Shown: positions 42,193 to 52,453, counted from the first letter of the stretch. The stretch is 64,000 nt of DNA from Streptococcus cuniculi (GCF_004570575.1 NZ_SPPD01000012.1:1-64000), one strand, 5' to 3'. Program-made: numbers and translations. Notes: generated by a model from the letters alone, not told the origin.

Positions 42193-43306
42193 TCATGCCA
42201 TCCTGTCTGCTTCAGCATCCCACCGCTGGATGGCTTGCCCACCTTCCGTTCGGTTAACGGAAGATATGCCTGATGTGACCTCTGAGTTTGCCCTCGAAGG
42301 AACTGACGCTCACGAGCTTTGTGCCTACCTTGTTGAGAAAGCACTTGGAAGAAAAGCGCGAGACCCAACAGAGGACTTGGCTTTCTACAATGAAGAAATG
42401 CAGGCTTGTGCCGAAGAATATCGCAACTTCGTCATGGAACAAGTGGAGAAAGCCAAAGGCTACTCTCGAGACCCAACGGTTCTGGTCGAACAGCGACTTG
42501 ACTTCTCCAAATGGGTTCCTGAAGGGTTCGGTACAAGCGACTGTTTGATTGTGGCAGATGGACTTCTTCAAGTTATCGACTACAAGCACGGTCTTGGCGT
42601 TCTGGTTGATGCAGACCACAACCCACAAATGATGTGCTATGCCTTAGGTGCTCTTGAAATGTTTGATGGACTCTATGATTTTGATAAGGTCACCATGACC
42701 ATCTTTCAACCACGAAAGAATAACATTTCTACCTTTGAGATGGATAAGGCTGAACTCCTTGAGTGGGCTGAAAACCAACTCTCACCCAAAGCAACACTCG
42801 CCTTCAAGGGAGAGGGAGAACTGACATCAGGCAAACACTGCCAGTTCTGCAAACTCAAGAATGTCTGTCGCAAACGGGCGGAGGATAATTTAGCGCTCGC
42901 CAAGATGGAGTTTGCGGATCCCGCTACTCTTGATAACGAGGATATTGCAGAGATATTACCTAAACTAGACTTACTGGTTTCTTGGGCTAATGATGTCAAA
43001 GCCTATGCTTTGAAAGAAGCCACTGAAGGTAATAAAATCCCTGGTTATAAACTGGTAGAAGGACGTTCTGTTCGTAAGTATTCGGACGAAGTTGCCGTCA
43101 GTCAGGCTGTGATTGAAGCTGGCTTTAACCCTTACGAAAAGAAACTTCTTACCATTACTGCCATGACAAAGCTCATTGGCAAGAAAACCTTTAATGACTT
43201 ACTTGGTAGTCTCATCATAAAACCAAGCGGTAAACCAACACTCGTTCCTCTTGACGATAGTCGTCAAGAGATGAACCTAGCAACAAATGAATTCAAAGAG
43301 GATTAA
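42185..43306 (+). CDS. DUF2800 protein (Cas4/RecB-like nuclease fold)
   Basis: 373 residues from ATG 42185 (GGAGGA site). HAILSASASHRWMACPPSVR is the family start; VIDYKHGLGVLVDA holds the D-x-K of a PD-(D/E)XK nuclease near residue 130, and HCQFCKLKNVC plus an N-terminal Cys fit a Cas4-like Fe-S cluster. Likely a recombination or end-processing exonuclease acting with the next gene. Confidence 0.8.
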   Translation: MPSHAILSASASHRWMACPPSVRLTEDMPDVTSEFALEGTDAHELCAYLVEKALGRKARDPTEDLAFYNEEMQACAEEYRNFVMEQVEKAKGYSRDPTVLVEQRLDFSKWVPEGFGTSDCLIVADGLLQVIDYKHGLGVLVDADHNPQMMCYALGALEMFDGLYDFDKVTMTIFQPRKNNISTFEMDKAELLEWAENQLSPKATLAFKGEGELTSGKHCQFCKLKNVCRKRAEDNLALAKMEFADPATLDNEDIAEILPKLDLLVSWANDVKAYALKEATEGNKIPGYKLVEGRSVRKYSDEVAVSQAVIEAGFNPYEKKLLTITAMTKLIGKKTFNDLLGSLIIKPSGKPTLVPLDDSRQEMNLATNEFKED

Positions 43307-43309
43307 CAT

Positions 43310-43873
43310 ATGTCAACAAAAGCAAACACAACAAAAGTAATTACTGGTAAAAACACTCGCTTCAGCTACTTGAATGCCAATGAACCAAAATCCATCAATG
43401 GTAGCACTCCCAAGTACAGTGTCTCTCTCATCATTCCAAAAGATGATGTGGAAACTATTGATAAAATCAAAGCAGCTATTGAATTAGCCTACAAAGAAGG
43501 CGAATCCAAACTCAAAGGTAATGGAAAAACTGTTCCTGCACTTTCTATCCTTAAAACACCACTGCGTGACGGTGATCTAGAACGTCCAGATGATGAAGCC
43601 TATCAAAACGCCTATTTTGTGAACGCCAACTCACCACATAAACCAGGAGTGGTGGATGGTAATCGCCAAGAGATTATCGATACTTCTGAACTCTACTCAG
43701 GTATCTACGGGCGTGCCTCCATCACTTTCTACACTTTTAACTCAAATGGGAATAAAGGAATCGCCTGTGGACTTAACAACCTGCAAAAACTCCGTGACGG
43801 AGAACTACTTGGTGGGCGTACTCGTGCAGAAGATGATTTTGCGATTGAAGATGATGATGATTTCTTGAACTAA
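43310..43873 (+). CDS. DUF2815 single-strand DNA-binding-like protein
   Basis: 187 residues, beta-rich with an acidic C-terminal tail (EDDDDFLN) as in SSB proteins. Family DUF2815 is an OB-fold-like phage protein always near DUF2800 and PolA. Probably coats single-stranded DNA during phage replication. Confidence 0.8.
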   Translation: MSTKANTTKVITGKNTRFSYLNANEPKSINGSTPKYSVSLIIPKDDVETIDKIKAAIELAYKEGESKLKGNGKTVPALSILKTPLRDGDLERPDDEAYQNAYFVNANSPHKPGVVDGNRQEIIDTSELYSGIYGRASITFYTFNSNGNKGIACGLNNLQKLRDGELLGGRTRAEDDFAIEDDDDFLN

Positions 43874-43891
43874 GATTGGGAGGTATAGTAA

Positions 43892-44056
43892 ATGTTTGAT
43901 ATTATTTTGAGTTATATTTTGATTGGGGTTTACATCTTTCTCGGACTCTACTTTAACTATATGTTAATTAGAGATGACATCCGTCAGGAAAAGAAACGAA
44001 AAGCAGAGAAGAAACTTCAAAAAAGCAACTCAACTCCGCTACGTTGTAGCCGATAA
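43892..44056 (+). CDS. Small membrane protein
   Basis: 54 residues: MFDIILSYILIGVYIFLGLY is one membrane helix, followed by a strongly basic tail (RQEKKRKAEKKLQK). A GGGAGG site precedes it. Lies between DUF2815 and polA; function unknown. Confidence 0.55.
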   Translation: MFDIILSYILIGVYIFLGLYFNYMLIRDDIRQEKKRKAEKKLQKSNSTPLRCSR

Positions 44057-44110
44057 TACTTCTGGTGGCAGCACTCCTGCCACCTTTTTAAGAAAGGATA
44101 AGAATTGACA

Positions 44111-46048
44111 ATGAAAGAATTGAGTATTGATATTGAATCGTATTCAGAAGTTGATTTACGGAAATCTGGCGTCTATCGCTATGCAGAAGATGATTCCTTT
44201 GAAATTCTTCTTCTAGCTATTTCTATTGATAATGGTCCAGTCACTATTCATGATCTAACTAATGAAAAACTTCCTAACGAGATTATTCAAGCCTTAGTTG
44301 ACGATACTATTATCAAGTGGGCTTTTAATGCTTCCTTTGAACGTATCTGCCTGTCTAACTGGTTGAAGAAACACCACCCTGAACTACTGTCCGATAGCTT
44401 CCTAAATCCAAAATCATGGCGATGTAGTATGGTTTGGTCAGCATACCTTGGACTGCCACTCTCACTTGATGGAGTTGGTACTGTTCTCAAACTCAAAGAC
44501 CAGAAACTCAAAACTGGTGGGGATTTGATCCGTTACTTCTGTCTCCCTTGTAAACCAACTAAGGTCAATGGTGGACGGACACGGAATTACCCACACCATG
44601 CCCCAGATAAATGGAGTACTTTTATAGCCTACAACAAACGAGACGTTGAAGTTGAATTAGCTATCAAAGACAAACTCCGTAACCACCCTGTTCCTGACTT
44701 TGTATGGGACGAATATCATCAAGACCAGGTTATCAATGACCGTGGGATTGGTATTGATGTGGACTTTGTCAAAGCAGCTATTGCCATTGACAAAGAAAGC
44801 AAAGCTAAAATCCAAGAAGAGCTTAAAGAACTTACTGGTCTTGAAAATCCAAACTCTGTTCTTCAGATGATAGGTTGGCTACGAGAACACGGAGTAACGA
44901 CTGATTCTCTCGATAAGAAAGCTATCAAAACAGTCAACGAGAAAACAGCACAAATTCTCAAACTTCGTCAGCAAGCTGCCAAATCCAGTGTCTCCAAATA
45001 CCAAGCCATGGTGAACTGTGTCTGTAAGGACGGCCGAGCAAGGGGAATGTTCCAATTCTATGGCGCAAACCGTACAGGGCGTTGGGCTGGTCGCTTGGTG
45101 CAAATTCAGAACCTCGTTAGGAATGAATTAAGCGACTTAACAGAGGCAAGAAATTTAGTGAAAAATGGAGACTATACCACTGTTAACTTACTCTACGATA
45201 CCCAAGAGACCCTATCTCAACTCGTCCGCACTGCTTTTGTACCAAATGACGGTAAGAAGTTCATCGTCTGCGATTTCTCTGCCATTGAGGCGCGTGTTTT
45301 GTCTCACCTCGCAGGAGAGACATGGCGGAGCAAGGTCTTTGAACAGGGCAAGGACATCTACTGCATGTCCGCCTCTCAGATGTTTAGAGTTCCTGTCGAA
45401 AAACATGGCCAAAATGTCGAACTGCGTCAGAAAGGAAAGATTGCGGAGTTAGCCTGTGGCTATGGCGGATCTGTTGGTGCATTAAAAGCCATGGGAGCTA
45501 TTGAAATGGGGCTATCAGAAGAAGAACTCCAGCCACTTGTAGACTCTTGGCGACAAGCTAACCCCAACGTTGTCCTTTTTTGGTGGGATGTAGACAGGGC
45601 TGTAAAAACTGCAGTAAAAGAGCAAATTCAGACGGAAACCCACGGCGTGCAATTTGAAGTCATCAAAGGGATGTTATTCATCACTCTTCCATCAGGCCGA
45701 AAACTCTCCTATGTCAAACCTAAAATGGGGGAAAACCAATTTGGTGGCGAATCCGTTACCTATGAGGGAACAGGTACTGCCAAACGTTGGGAAATACTTG
45801 AAAGCTATGGACCAAAATTTGTCGAGAACATTGTTCAAGCTATCAGTCGTGATATTCTTGCGTATGCTATGAAACGACTGAAAGGCTTCAAGATTGTAGG
45901 TCACATCTATGATGAGGTAATCATTGAGTGTGACCAAGACCAAAGGCTTGAGGAAATCGCAACCTTGATGAGTAATGCACCAGACTGGATGCCTGATATC
46001 AATCTTCGTGCAGATGGATATGAATGTTCCTTCTACCAAAAAGACTAA
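44111..46048 (+). CDS. Phage DNA polymerase, family A
   Basis: 645 residues. Exonuclease part opens with LSIDIESYSEVDLRKSGVYR (DxE); polymerase motif A VCDFSAIEARVLSHLAG near residue 385, motif B region RQKGKIAELACGYGG near 440, motif C GHIYDEVIIEC near 600. No 5' nuclease domain. An in-frame TTG at 44105 is closer to the AAAGGA site, so the true start may be two codons earlier. Terminator follows. Confidence 0.92.
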   Translation: MKELSIDIESYSEVDLRKSGVYRYAEDDSFEILLLAISIDNGPVTIHDLTNEKLPNEIIQALVDDTIIKWAFNASFERICLSNWLKKHHPELLSDSFLNPKSWRCSMVWSAYLGLPLSLDGVGTVLKLKDQKLKTGGDLIRYFCLPCKPTKVNGGRTRNYPHHAPDKWSTFIAYNKRDVEVELAIKDKLRNHPVPDFVWDEYHQDQVINDRGIGIDVDFVKAAIAIDKESKAKIQEELKELTGLENPNSVLQMIGWLREHGVTTDSLDKKAIKTVNEKTAQILKLRQQAAKSSVSKYQAMVNCVCKDGRARGMFQFYGANRTGRWAGRLVQIQNLVRNELSDLTEARNLVKNGDYTTVNLLYDTQETLSQLVRTAFVPNDGKKFIVCDFSAIEARVLSHLAGETWRSKVFEQGKDIYCMSASQMFRVPVEKHGQNVELRQKGKIAELACGYGGSVGALKAMGAIEMGLSEEELQPLVDSWRQANPNVVLFWWDVDRAVKTAVKEQIQTETHGVQFEVIKGMLFITLPSGRKLSYVKPKMGENQFGGESVTYEGTGTAKRWEILESYGPKFVENIVQAISRDILAYAMKRLKGFKIVGHIYDEVIIECDQDQRLEEIATLMSNAPDWMPDINLRADGYECSFYQKD

Positions 46049-46052
46049 ACAA

Positions 46053-46096
46053 CAAAAAAACGGTTCACTACCTGAATTTGGTAATGAACCTTTTTC
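46053..46096. terminator. Bidirectional terminator after polA
   Basis: GGTTCACTACC (46062-46072) pairs with GGTAATGAACC (46080-46090), one mismatch, with A-run before and T-run after; serves the convergent polA and 46106 genes. Confidence 0.85.
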
Positions 46097-46105
46097 GTTT
46101 ATTCA

Positions 46106-46702
46106 TTATTTCGGATCTAATTCTTTCAATAGTGCTGCCAGCAGAGCACGAGCTTTGGGCAAACGATAGAAACCTGTAGAACGTTTAACCCCAATTCTCG
46201 CAAACACATCCTCAATGCTCTCATCAAACTCTTTAGCTAGTAACCCTAAAGTGATATCATACAAATCCCTATCTGCTTGCCTTACTTTCTCCAGCAAATC
46301 TTGCAGCATTTCTGCAAACATAAACCCTTCCAATTCTTCAGTAGAACTGTAAAGACTGGATTCATCCGTATCAATCCATGCTTCGTATGAAATAATCTCT
46401 TTCACATTTTTTGACTTACGCTGACGAAACTCATTCAAAAAGTTCTCAACAGCATCTTTATATATTCGTTCAGTTTGAGCATATTCTTCAGGATACACTG
46501 GAATAAAAGCAACCAATACATAAACATTCAACTGTTTAGCAGGTCGCCAAGAGCGAAGGGTTTCTCGTTTGAGTTTCATATCCTCGATAACTTGTTGGTT
46601 CTCAACCAACATAGGAGCTAACACCTGTCCCTCTAATACTTCCACTTCTAGCGAGCATTCTTGCTTTTGACATTCGTTATAAATCTTGTCCTTGTTTATC
46701 AT
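46106..46702 (-). CDS. Hypothetical phage-end protein with possible C-terminal HTH
   Basis: 198 residues, mostly helical. The C-terminus (KEFDESIEDVFARIGVKRST, then GFYRLPKARALLAALLKELD) could be an HTH. No family recognised. Converges with polA and marks the right edge of clearly phage-like genes. Confidence 0.5.
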   Translation of the reverse strand: MINKDKIYNECQKQECSLEVEVLEGQVLAPMLVENQQVIEDMKLKRETLRSWRPAKQLNVYVLVAFIPVYPEEYAQTERIYKDAVENFLNEFRQRKSKNVKEIISYEAWIDTDESSLYSSTEELEGFMFAEMLQDLLEKVRQADRDLYDITLGLLAKEFDESIEDVFARIGVKRSTGFYRLPKARALLAALLKELDPK

Positions 46703-47047
46703 GATTGATTGACTTTCCAGTTAATACCGAAAGCACACATGACAAATCAAGGCATGCAAAAAATATTCTTGACCGCACAGTTACTTTCCTCTATGTTATC
46801 GGTCAGCCAATTTCACAAGCTGAAATAAGTAATCTATACCAAAACTTCTGAAATTATGGTCGTCGTCACGACTCAGTTTTTGTAATGATAATCGTTTAGA
46901 GATATCTCATCTCATAGTTAAATTGTAATAGAAAACATTACGTAATTGAAGTTCACGATTAAAACGATTATTATTTAATATCGTTATTGTTTTTTTGTTT
47001 ATTTTAGATTAAAATTAGTTTATAATAATCCAGAAAGTAATCTATAT
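46703..47047. other. AT-rich gap with a broken coding remnant and a promoter
   Basis: A plus-strand frame (DFPVNTESTHDKSRHAKNIL, then VTFLYVIGQPISQAEISNL) ends in a stop near 46850 and resumes for ~15 codons; I do not recognise it. A TATAAT at 47021-47026 with TTTATT 17 bases upstream forms a good promoter for the following gene. Confidence 0.4.
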
Positions 47048-48201
47048 ATGGAAAGTAAATTTACATTTGAAAATAAGATTGAAAAGTATTCATTAACAGA
47101 CACTTTTGATCCTAACTCTGGTCAGGAGATTCTTACATTATATTGCTCACATTTGCCTAAACCTGATTATGCAAAATATAATTTTGATAGCTTAACGGGT
47201 CTTGTTACAAGTAATGTAGAGTCAAAAAAAATAATCCGTTTGGTGAGTTCTTGTCCATTAACAAAAGTACCTTTATAGATTATTTAAATAAATATGGATT
47301 TTTATTTGATTGGGAAAGTAGTGAAAATTTTGATAGCATTGAGTTTAATTACATTCTTGAATTCCAAATCAGACTTAAACTTCTTTTATCAATTTTCAAC
47401 AATATCGCCAAATCGATTGAATACAAAGAATTATTATTAAGTACATTCTTATTAATTGGTAAGCCACAATTAGAGCTAAATCTTGGAAAAAGTAAATACA
47501 TATTCCCTTCTTTGTTTCCATTTCATGGACTTCGCAATTCAATACCAGAAAAAAACTTAAATGATATGACATCAAGACATACCTCTTCAACTGGTAAAAT
47601 AACAACGTACATAAAGGTAGAGAATAAATTTTCCGAAAACGGATTTACATGTGATTTAGATATTTTACTTTATCAAGACATAATTGAAAATTCACAATAC
47701 GATGATTTTATAAAGGATATTTTTTATCTGTATGTAAACAAACCTGCAAATCTTGAACCAATAACAGTACACATTATTGACTTCATATATTTGTTCTTCA
47801 GTAAGGTTGGTATTTGCGACATTACAAATGCAAATTTAGATTTTGAAGATGAAGACTTATCAAATTTTATGAAATCAAGTGAATTAAAAAATGCACTATT
47901 AATCTTGTCAAAGGAAATACTTGCACTGGAAATTAATAGTGGATTAGCTAAAGTGCAACCTAAAATAAATTTAGATACTCTACTACCTGATTGGAATTTA
48001 CCAGATTTAATTTCAGCATTTTACTTCACTTTATTTTACTCAAACCCTAAAATTGCAATGTATAAAATTTGTGAAAATATCGGATGTAACACCCCATTTT
48101 ATGTCCAAAGGTCAAATACAATTAAAAAATATTGCTCTGAAAGTTGTAAAAATGCCTCCTCCCAGAGAAGATATAGAAATAAACAAAAAGACTTTCAGTG
48201 A
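47048..48201 (+). pseudogene. Zinc-finger (CGNR-like) protein, frameshifted at an A8 tract
   Basis: Two frames make one ~385-residue protein. The first (47048-47278) runs out after ESKK; adding one base in the run of eight A's near 47224-47231 joins it to NNPFGEFLSINKSTFIDYLN and the remaining 316-residue frame, which has only TTG 47251 as start. The C-terminus CENIGCNTPFYVQRSNTIKK with CSESCKNASSQRRYRNKQ is a CGNR-type treble clef. Low GC unlike the phage. It may be a recent loss or a slippage-switched gene beside the restriction system. Confidence 0.6.
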
Positions 48202-48221
48202 TAATAATCACTAAAAGTCTT
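48188..48221. terminator. Bidirectional terminator between zinc-finger gene and LlaJI-like R subunit
   Basis: AAGACTTT-c-AGTGA and TCACT-a-AAAGTCTT form a near-perfect stem with six-base loop, with A/T flanks; covers both convergent stops. Confidence 0.75.
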
Positions 48222-48222
48222 C

Positions 48223-49506
48223 TTACATATTCGCTATTTTTTCATCAACCTTCTCGGAGATTAAATCGGATAACTCTTGGATATACTGAGTCCGATTTCT
48301 AGTGGAATTATGTATCAAAGTTTTTACATCAACTAAAATACCTTGAACTCGCTCGTAAGTTTTATCTTGACCCTTCCAATCACCAAGAGCTTCTCCAATA
48401 TACTGATACATTCCATCAGTTTGAAAAATTTCGTGACTCTTTGAAAATGGCATTAAAAATGCATTATATATTCTTGAATTCTGTCCATGTATTTTTTTAA
48501 GCGAATCTTGATTTGCTGCATACTCACCATATGTAATTTGCTTATTAATACTTGTTGACGGAGGCAAATCTTTCATTAAGTTAGTTTGACCAAACTTGTA
48601 GTATTTTGCATCTAAGACAAAAACATTATCATTATAAACCATAATAGTATCCGGTTCTAAAGCATACCCTTTTGAACTCTTTGTCTCAAAAACTAAATCC
48701 CACTTTGTTCTAGGAAAATATAAGGTTTTATTGGCAATTCCATATGTATAATCTATAAGATTTTCCCAAATGTATTGGAAATTATTAGTTCCAAAATAAA
48801 ACTTATCTGGTTCCTCTTGCCTATCCTTATAATTAAGTATGTCAATCATACTTTGGAAAAGTCTTCTCTCCATATCATTAAAAGTTGTTGCCATCTTTTT
48901 TTTGATTATAGACTCAAATTGAGATCTATTGTAATTAATACAAGCTTTTTCAGGTTGAGGAAGCTGATACAACCACCCCATATTTAGAAACGCTTCATAC
49001 ACACAGAATTTGTTTATTTCCGTTAAAAGAGTGATATTAGTATCACTTTGCTTTTTAGATTCCATTTTCAAAAATTTGAATCCACTTTCTTGAACAACTG
49101 GTTGAACACGTTTTATAGTTCTTGACCAATTAATTCGACCTCCCAAAGTTTGAATATAGTACTCTTCAGTTTCCTTATAGTATGTACCACGATTAATAAA
49201 ATCGTGTATAACAAATGTGTAAGCCTCCATTGGAAAGTTTAATGTTTTTAAAGCTTGGTTAACGTTTACGGATCTTAGACGAGATTCTTCATCATTATGA
49301 GCTTGTAAGACGGAAACAAGGGCAATTATATCCCTTCTTGCAGTTTCTGCATCTTTTGCAAGTTCAAAACCTAATGGAAAATTTACAGTAACTTCTTGTA
49401 TACCATCTATTATCTCAGCTTTAATACCAACAAACGTATCACCTTCCATATTTGTTGCAACACGACACATATCCAGTAAGGTTTTATTCGGAACTGTCAG
49501 CATCAT
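48223..49506 (-). CDS. LlaJI-like restriction endonuclease subunit (McrC-like)
   Basis: 427 residues; the C-terminal nuclease site is PDTIMVYNDNVFVLDAKYYK (PD...D-x-K) near residue 285. Pairs with the upstream McrB-like ATPase, overlapping by 23 bases, as R2 with R1 in LlaJI. The complex would cut DNA lacking methylation by the neighbouring enzyme. Confidence 0.8.
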   Translation of the reverse strand: MMLTVPNKTLLDMCRVATNMEGDTFVGIKAEIIDGIQEVTVNFPLGFELAKDAETARRDIIALVSVLQAHNDEESRLRSVNVNQALKTLNFPMEAYTFVIHDFINRGTYYKETEEYYIQTLGGRINWSRTIKRVQPVVQESGFKFLKMESKKQSDTNITLLTEINKFCVYEAFLNMGWLYQLPQPEKACINYNRSQFESIIKKKMATTFNDMERRLFQSMIDILNYKDRQEEPDKFYFGTNNFQYIWENLIDYTYGIANKTLYFPRTKWDLVFETKSSKGYALEPDTIMVYNDNVFVLDAKYYKFGQTNLMKDLPPSTSINKQITYGEYAANQDSLKKIHGQNSRIYNAFLMPFSKSHEIFQTDGMYQYIGEALGDWKGQDKTYERVQGILVDVKTLIHNSTRNRTQYIQELSDLISEKVDEKIANM

Positions 49507-51121
49507 CTTCTCCTATGTCGATGTTATTATCTATTAAAGTTGCTTCCCTAAGATTATCTAACTCCTCTTTGATATCTTTTGCGAAAACATCAAAACGCCC
49601 ATTTTCAGGATTATCATTATCTGTGAAACGCTTAATAATTGCCTCTAAACTTGGATACAAAGCAACATCAAAAATATCTTCACGATTAAACTTGAAGGCA
49701 TCATCCCAAAGATATTTCAAAACTTTTTCTGCAAAGCGTTTATTTTTTCTATTGAAATCTTTACTGGAATCACCTTCTGGTACTTGGCGTATCCGTTCAA
49801 TATTCAATACATTACCAGAAATAAAGTATGCTCCCATTCTCTTGTCCTCTGAAGTTAGAGTCTGGCTACTAGTCTCAAGAATCTTTTTATTGATAACTTT
49901 GTTGAATACTTTCCAAGAATATTGTGTATCAGCAATATAATAATTCCCATATTCCGATGAATCAACATCATTTTCAATCATTTCCATTGTCCATCGACGT
50001 TGAAATGCTGTATCAAGAGTAAATACATTTTGGTCAGCTGTATTCATTGTCGCAAGTAACGATAAGTTAGATGGAATTTTAATTTGATGTGACTTATCAC
50101 CATAAATTTCCGCAGCAACTATTGAATTGTTAATGCCGTAGACGCTCTCACCACTAGCACTTCTATCCAATAATTGAAAGATTTCTCCAAATATTCCGGG
50201 GGCATTGCCTCGATTTAACTCCTCAATTACAAGATAATAGTGTTCACTAGGATTATCAATTGCTTTTTTCACAATTCTTGTAAAAGGTCCTGGTGAAAAA
50301 AGATAGGTAATATCTCCATTTTCCTTTACAGTAGGCATTATTTGACCGACAAAGTCAGTATTCATATAGTCTGGATGAAAAACTAATCGCTCCATTCTAT
50401 TTTCATCATTACAATATTCGGTAGCAATTTTATAACTTTTTCCAGATCCTGGAACCCCATAGAGAAGAATATTATCCCCCACAGGGTTAGTATTGTCATA
50501 AGTGGTAGTATCTAGGCTTTGACTTTCCAATTCAACTAGTTCAAAGTACTTATTCACATCACTTAAATCAAAATCTGCATCAACGAGATACTTTACAATA
50601 ATTGCTACATGTTCAGAGGAAGCATTAATTAGCTTTAATAAAGCTAAAATTGGTGATATATAACTATCACCCCTGTGGATTTCCTTCCCTCCGTGCCACC
50701 AATGATAATCGGTAACAAATTTCTTTAGAAATAACTTTTCAATTTCCGATAAACCATCTGAGATAGAATCAAATACATTTTCATCTAATTCACCATTTCT
50801 AGCTGATTGACAAAATGCTTTAAAATCATCGCCTGATAGTGCATCCAACAAGATTGATTTATATTTAAGAAATTCTTTGTAATATGGCGCCGCTATAAAA
50901 GCAAGATAAAACCACTGATTCGGAATTATTATAAACTTACCATTAGTGATATATTTCGAATTATACTGTTCAAAACGAATTTCATCACCTAGGGTATCAA
51001 GATGTTCGTTATATTTCGCTTTAAATTCAGTAGAGAGAATCACCTCAGTGTCATTCTTTAATAGAAATTCCGATGCAATTTTACTTTGTTCATCAAAAAT
51101 AACTGCTAAATCCTTTAGCAT
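49484..51121 (-). CDS. McrB-like AAA+ GTPase/ATPase restriction subunit (LlaJI R1-like)
   Basis: 545 residues from ATG 51121 (AGGAGG site). Walker A YGVPGSGKSYKIATEY near residue 240, Walker B YYLVIEELNRGNAPGIFGEI near 300 with the McrB NRGN signature, sensor ATMNTADQNVFTLDTAFQRR. The N-terminal ~220 residues probably recognise DNA. Divergent from the methyltransferase gene. Confidence 0.85.
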   Translation of the reverse strand: MLKDLAVIFDEQSKIASEFLLKNDTEVILSTEFKAKYNEHLDTLGDEIRFEQYNSKYITNGKFIIIPNQWFYLAFIAAPYYKEFLKYKSILLDALSGDDFKAFCQSARNGELDENVFDSISDGLSEIEKLFLKKFVTDYHWWHGGKEIHRGDSYISPILALLKLINASSEHVAIIVKYLVDADFDLSDVNKYFELVELESQSLDTTTYDNTNPVGDNILLYGVPGSGKSYKIATEYCNDENRMERLVFHPDYMNTDFVGQIMPTVKENGDITYLFSPGPFTRIVKKAIDNPSEHYYLVIEELNRGNAPGIFGEIFQLLDRSASGESVYGINNSIVAAEIYGDKSHQIKIPSNLSLLATMNTADQNVFTLDTAFQRRWTMEMIENDVDSSEYGNYYIADTQYSWKVFNKVINKKILETSSQTLTSEDKRMGAYFISGNVLNIERIRQVPEGDSSKDFNRKNKRFAEKVLKYLWDDAFKFNREDIFDVALYPSLEAIIKRFTDNDNPENGRFDVFAKDIKEELDNLREATLIDNNIDIGEDDADSSE

Positions 51122-51151
51122 AATTAGGCCTCCTAGATTGACTAATATTAT

Positions 51152-51206
51152 AAAATGTGTTAAAGTGTCAATCATAGGACAAATTGACCTTCAATAGACA
51201 CATTTT
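51152..51206. promoter_or_regulatory. Inverted-repeat operator between restriction and methyltransferase genes
   Basis: AAAATGTGT (51152-51160) and ACACATTTT (51198-51206) are exact inverted copies either side of the divergent promoter (TTGACA for the restriction genes lies between). Probable binding site for the methyltransferase's HTH. Confidence 0.55.
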
Positions 51207-51222
51207 AGAAAGTAAAAGAAAA

Positions 51223-52413
51223 TTGACTACTACCAATATTTTATCAAAAAAATCTCCAATTGTAGATAATCTTTCGGGAAATGATATAAAATTTCTACGA
51301 AAAAAATATAATCTCACTCAAAAAGAATTAGCTGATGCCCTCGGTCTTCAAAAATTTGGAGATAGAACTATTAGACGGTGGGAAGCAGATGAAACACGTC
51401 CTTCAAAACTGGAACAGTCTAGTATTCAGGCATTTTTTAATTCTTTAAAAAATCCACCATTTACTATTAACGAAAATCTTCCGTTCAAAATGATTGATCT
51501 TTTTGCTGGGATAGGCGGGACTAGACTAGGTTTCCAATTAACAAATGAAGTAGAAACTGTATTTACAAGTGAATGGGATAAATTTGCTCAAAAAACATAC
51601 ATTACAAATTTTGGAGATACTCCAGAAGGTGACATTACTCAGATTGATGAAAACACAATACCGAATCATGATATACTTGTCGCTGGTTTTCCTTGTCAAG
51701 CATTCTCACAAGCCGGTAAACGTCTAGGGTTTGAAGATACTCGTGGAACACTATTTTTTGATGTTGCTAGAATCATAAAGGCTAAACGTCCAAGAGCTTT
51801 TTTACTTGAAAATGTCAAAAATCTAAAGACACATGATAAAGGGAAGACTTACAAGATAATCATCTCAACTCTTGAGAATTTAGGATATAGTACTTCTACT
51901 GTACTTTTTAAGGCAAGAGATTTTGGTGTACCGCAAAATCGAGAAAGGATTTACATTGTTGGATTTGATAAAACTTGTGTAAAGAATTATAGAGAATTCA
52001 AATTCCCCAAACCGTTAAAATTAGAAACTAAACTAGGAAATATTCTACAAAGTAATGTTGATAAAAAATACACCATCTCTGATAAACTTTGGGAAGGACA
52101 TCAACGAAGGAAAGCCGAGCATAAAACAAAAGGAAATGGATTCGGTTACTCACTATTTAACGCTGACAGTCCATACACAAATACACTTTCTGCTCGATAC
52201 TATAAAGATGGAAGTGAAATTTTAATAGAACAAAAAGATAAAAATCCACGTAAAATTACTCCACGGGAAGCAGCTAGACTTCAAGGATTCCCTGAAGAGT
52301 ATATAATTCCAGTCTCTGATACACAAGCCTACAAGCAATTCGGAAATTCTGTATGTGTGCCAACAATTCATGAAATTGCCAAACAAATACTAGCCGTCCT
52401 TAAAAACGATTAG
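51223..52413 (+). CDS. XRE-fused DNA (cytosine-5) methyltransferase of the LlaJI-like system
   Basis: 396 residues from TTG 51223 (an earlier TTG 51184 would put the operator inside the gene). N-terminal XRE HTH (KFLRKKYNLTQKELADALGL); C5-MTase motifs I FKMIDLFAGIGGTRLGF, catalytic GFPCQAFSQAGKRLGF, LLENVKNLK, VPQNRERIYIVGF and KQFGNSVCVPTI. Protects the host site and probably autoregulates the R genes through the HTH. LlaJI itself has two methyltransferases; only one is present here. Confidence 0.85.
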   Translation: MTTTNILSKKSPIVDNLSGNDIKFLRKKYNLTQKELADALGLQKFGDRTIRRWEADETRPSKLEQSSIQAFFNSLKNPPFTINENLPFKMIDLFAGIGGTRLGFQLTNEVETVFTSEWDKFAQKTYITNFGDTPEGDITQIDENTIPNHDILVAGFPCQAFSQAGKRLGFEDTRGTLFFDVARIIKAKRPRAFLLENVKNLKTHDKGKTYKIIISTLENLGYSTSTVLFKARDFGVPQNRERIYIVGFDKTCVKNYREFKFPKPLKLETKLGNILQSNVDKKYTISDKLWEGHQRRKAEHKTKGNGFGYSLFNADSPYTNTLSARYYKDGSEILIEQKDKNPRKITPREAARLQGFPEEYIIPVSDTQAYKQFGNSVCVPTIHEIAKQILAVLKND

Positions 52414-52421
52414 TAAATATT

Positions 52422-52453
52422 AGTCTATCGATTTGTATTGATAGACTTTTTTT
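52422..52453 (+). terminator. Terminator of the methyltransferase gene
   Basis: AGTCTATC (52422-52429) pairs with GATAGACT (52440-52447), followed by TTTTTTT. Confidence 0.85.
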
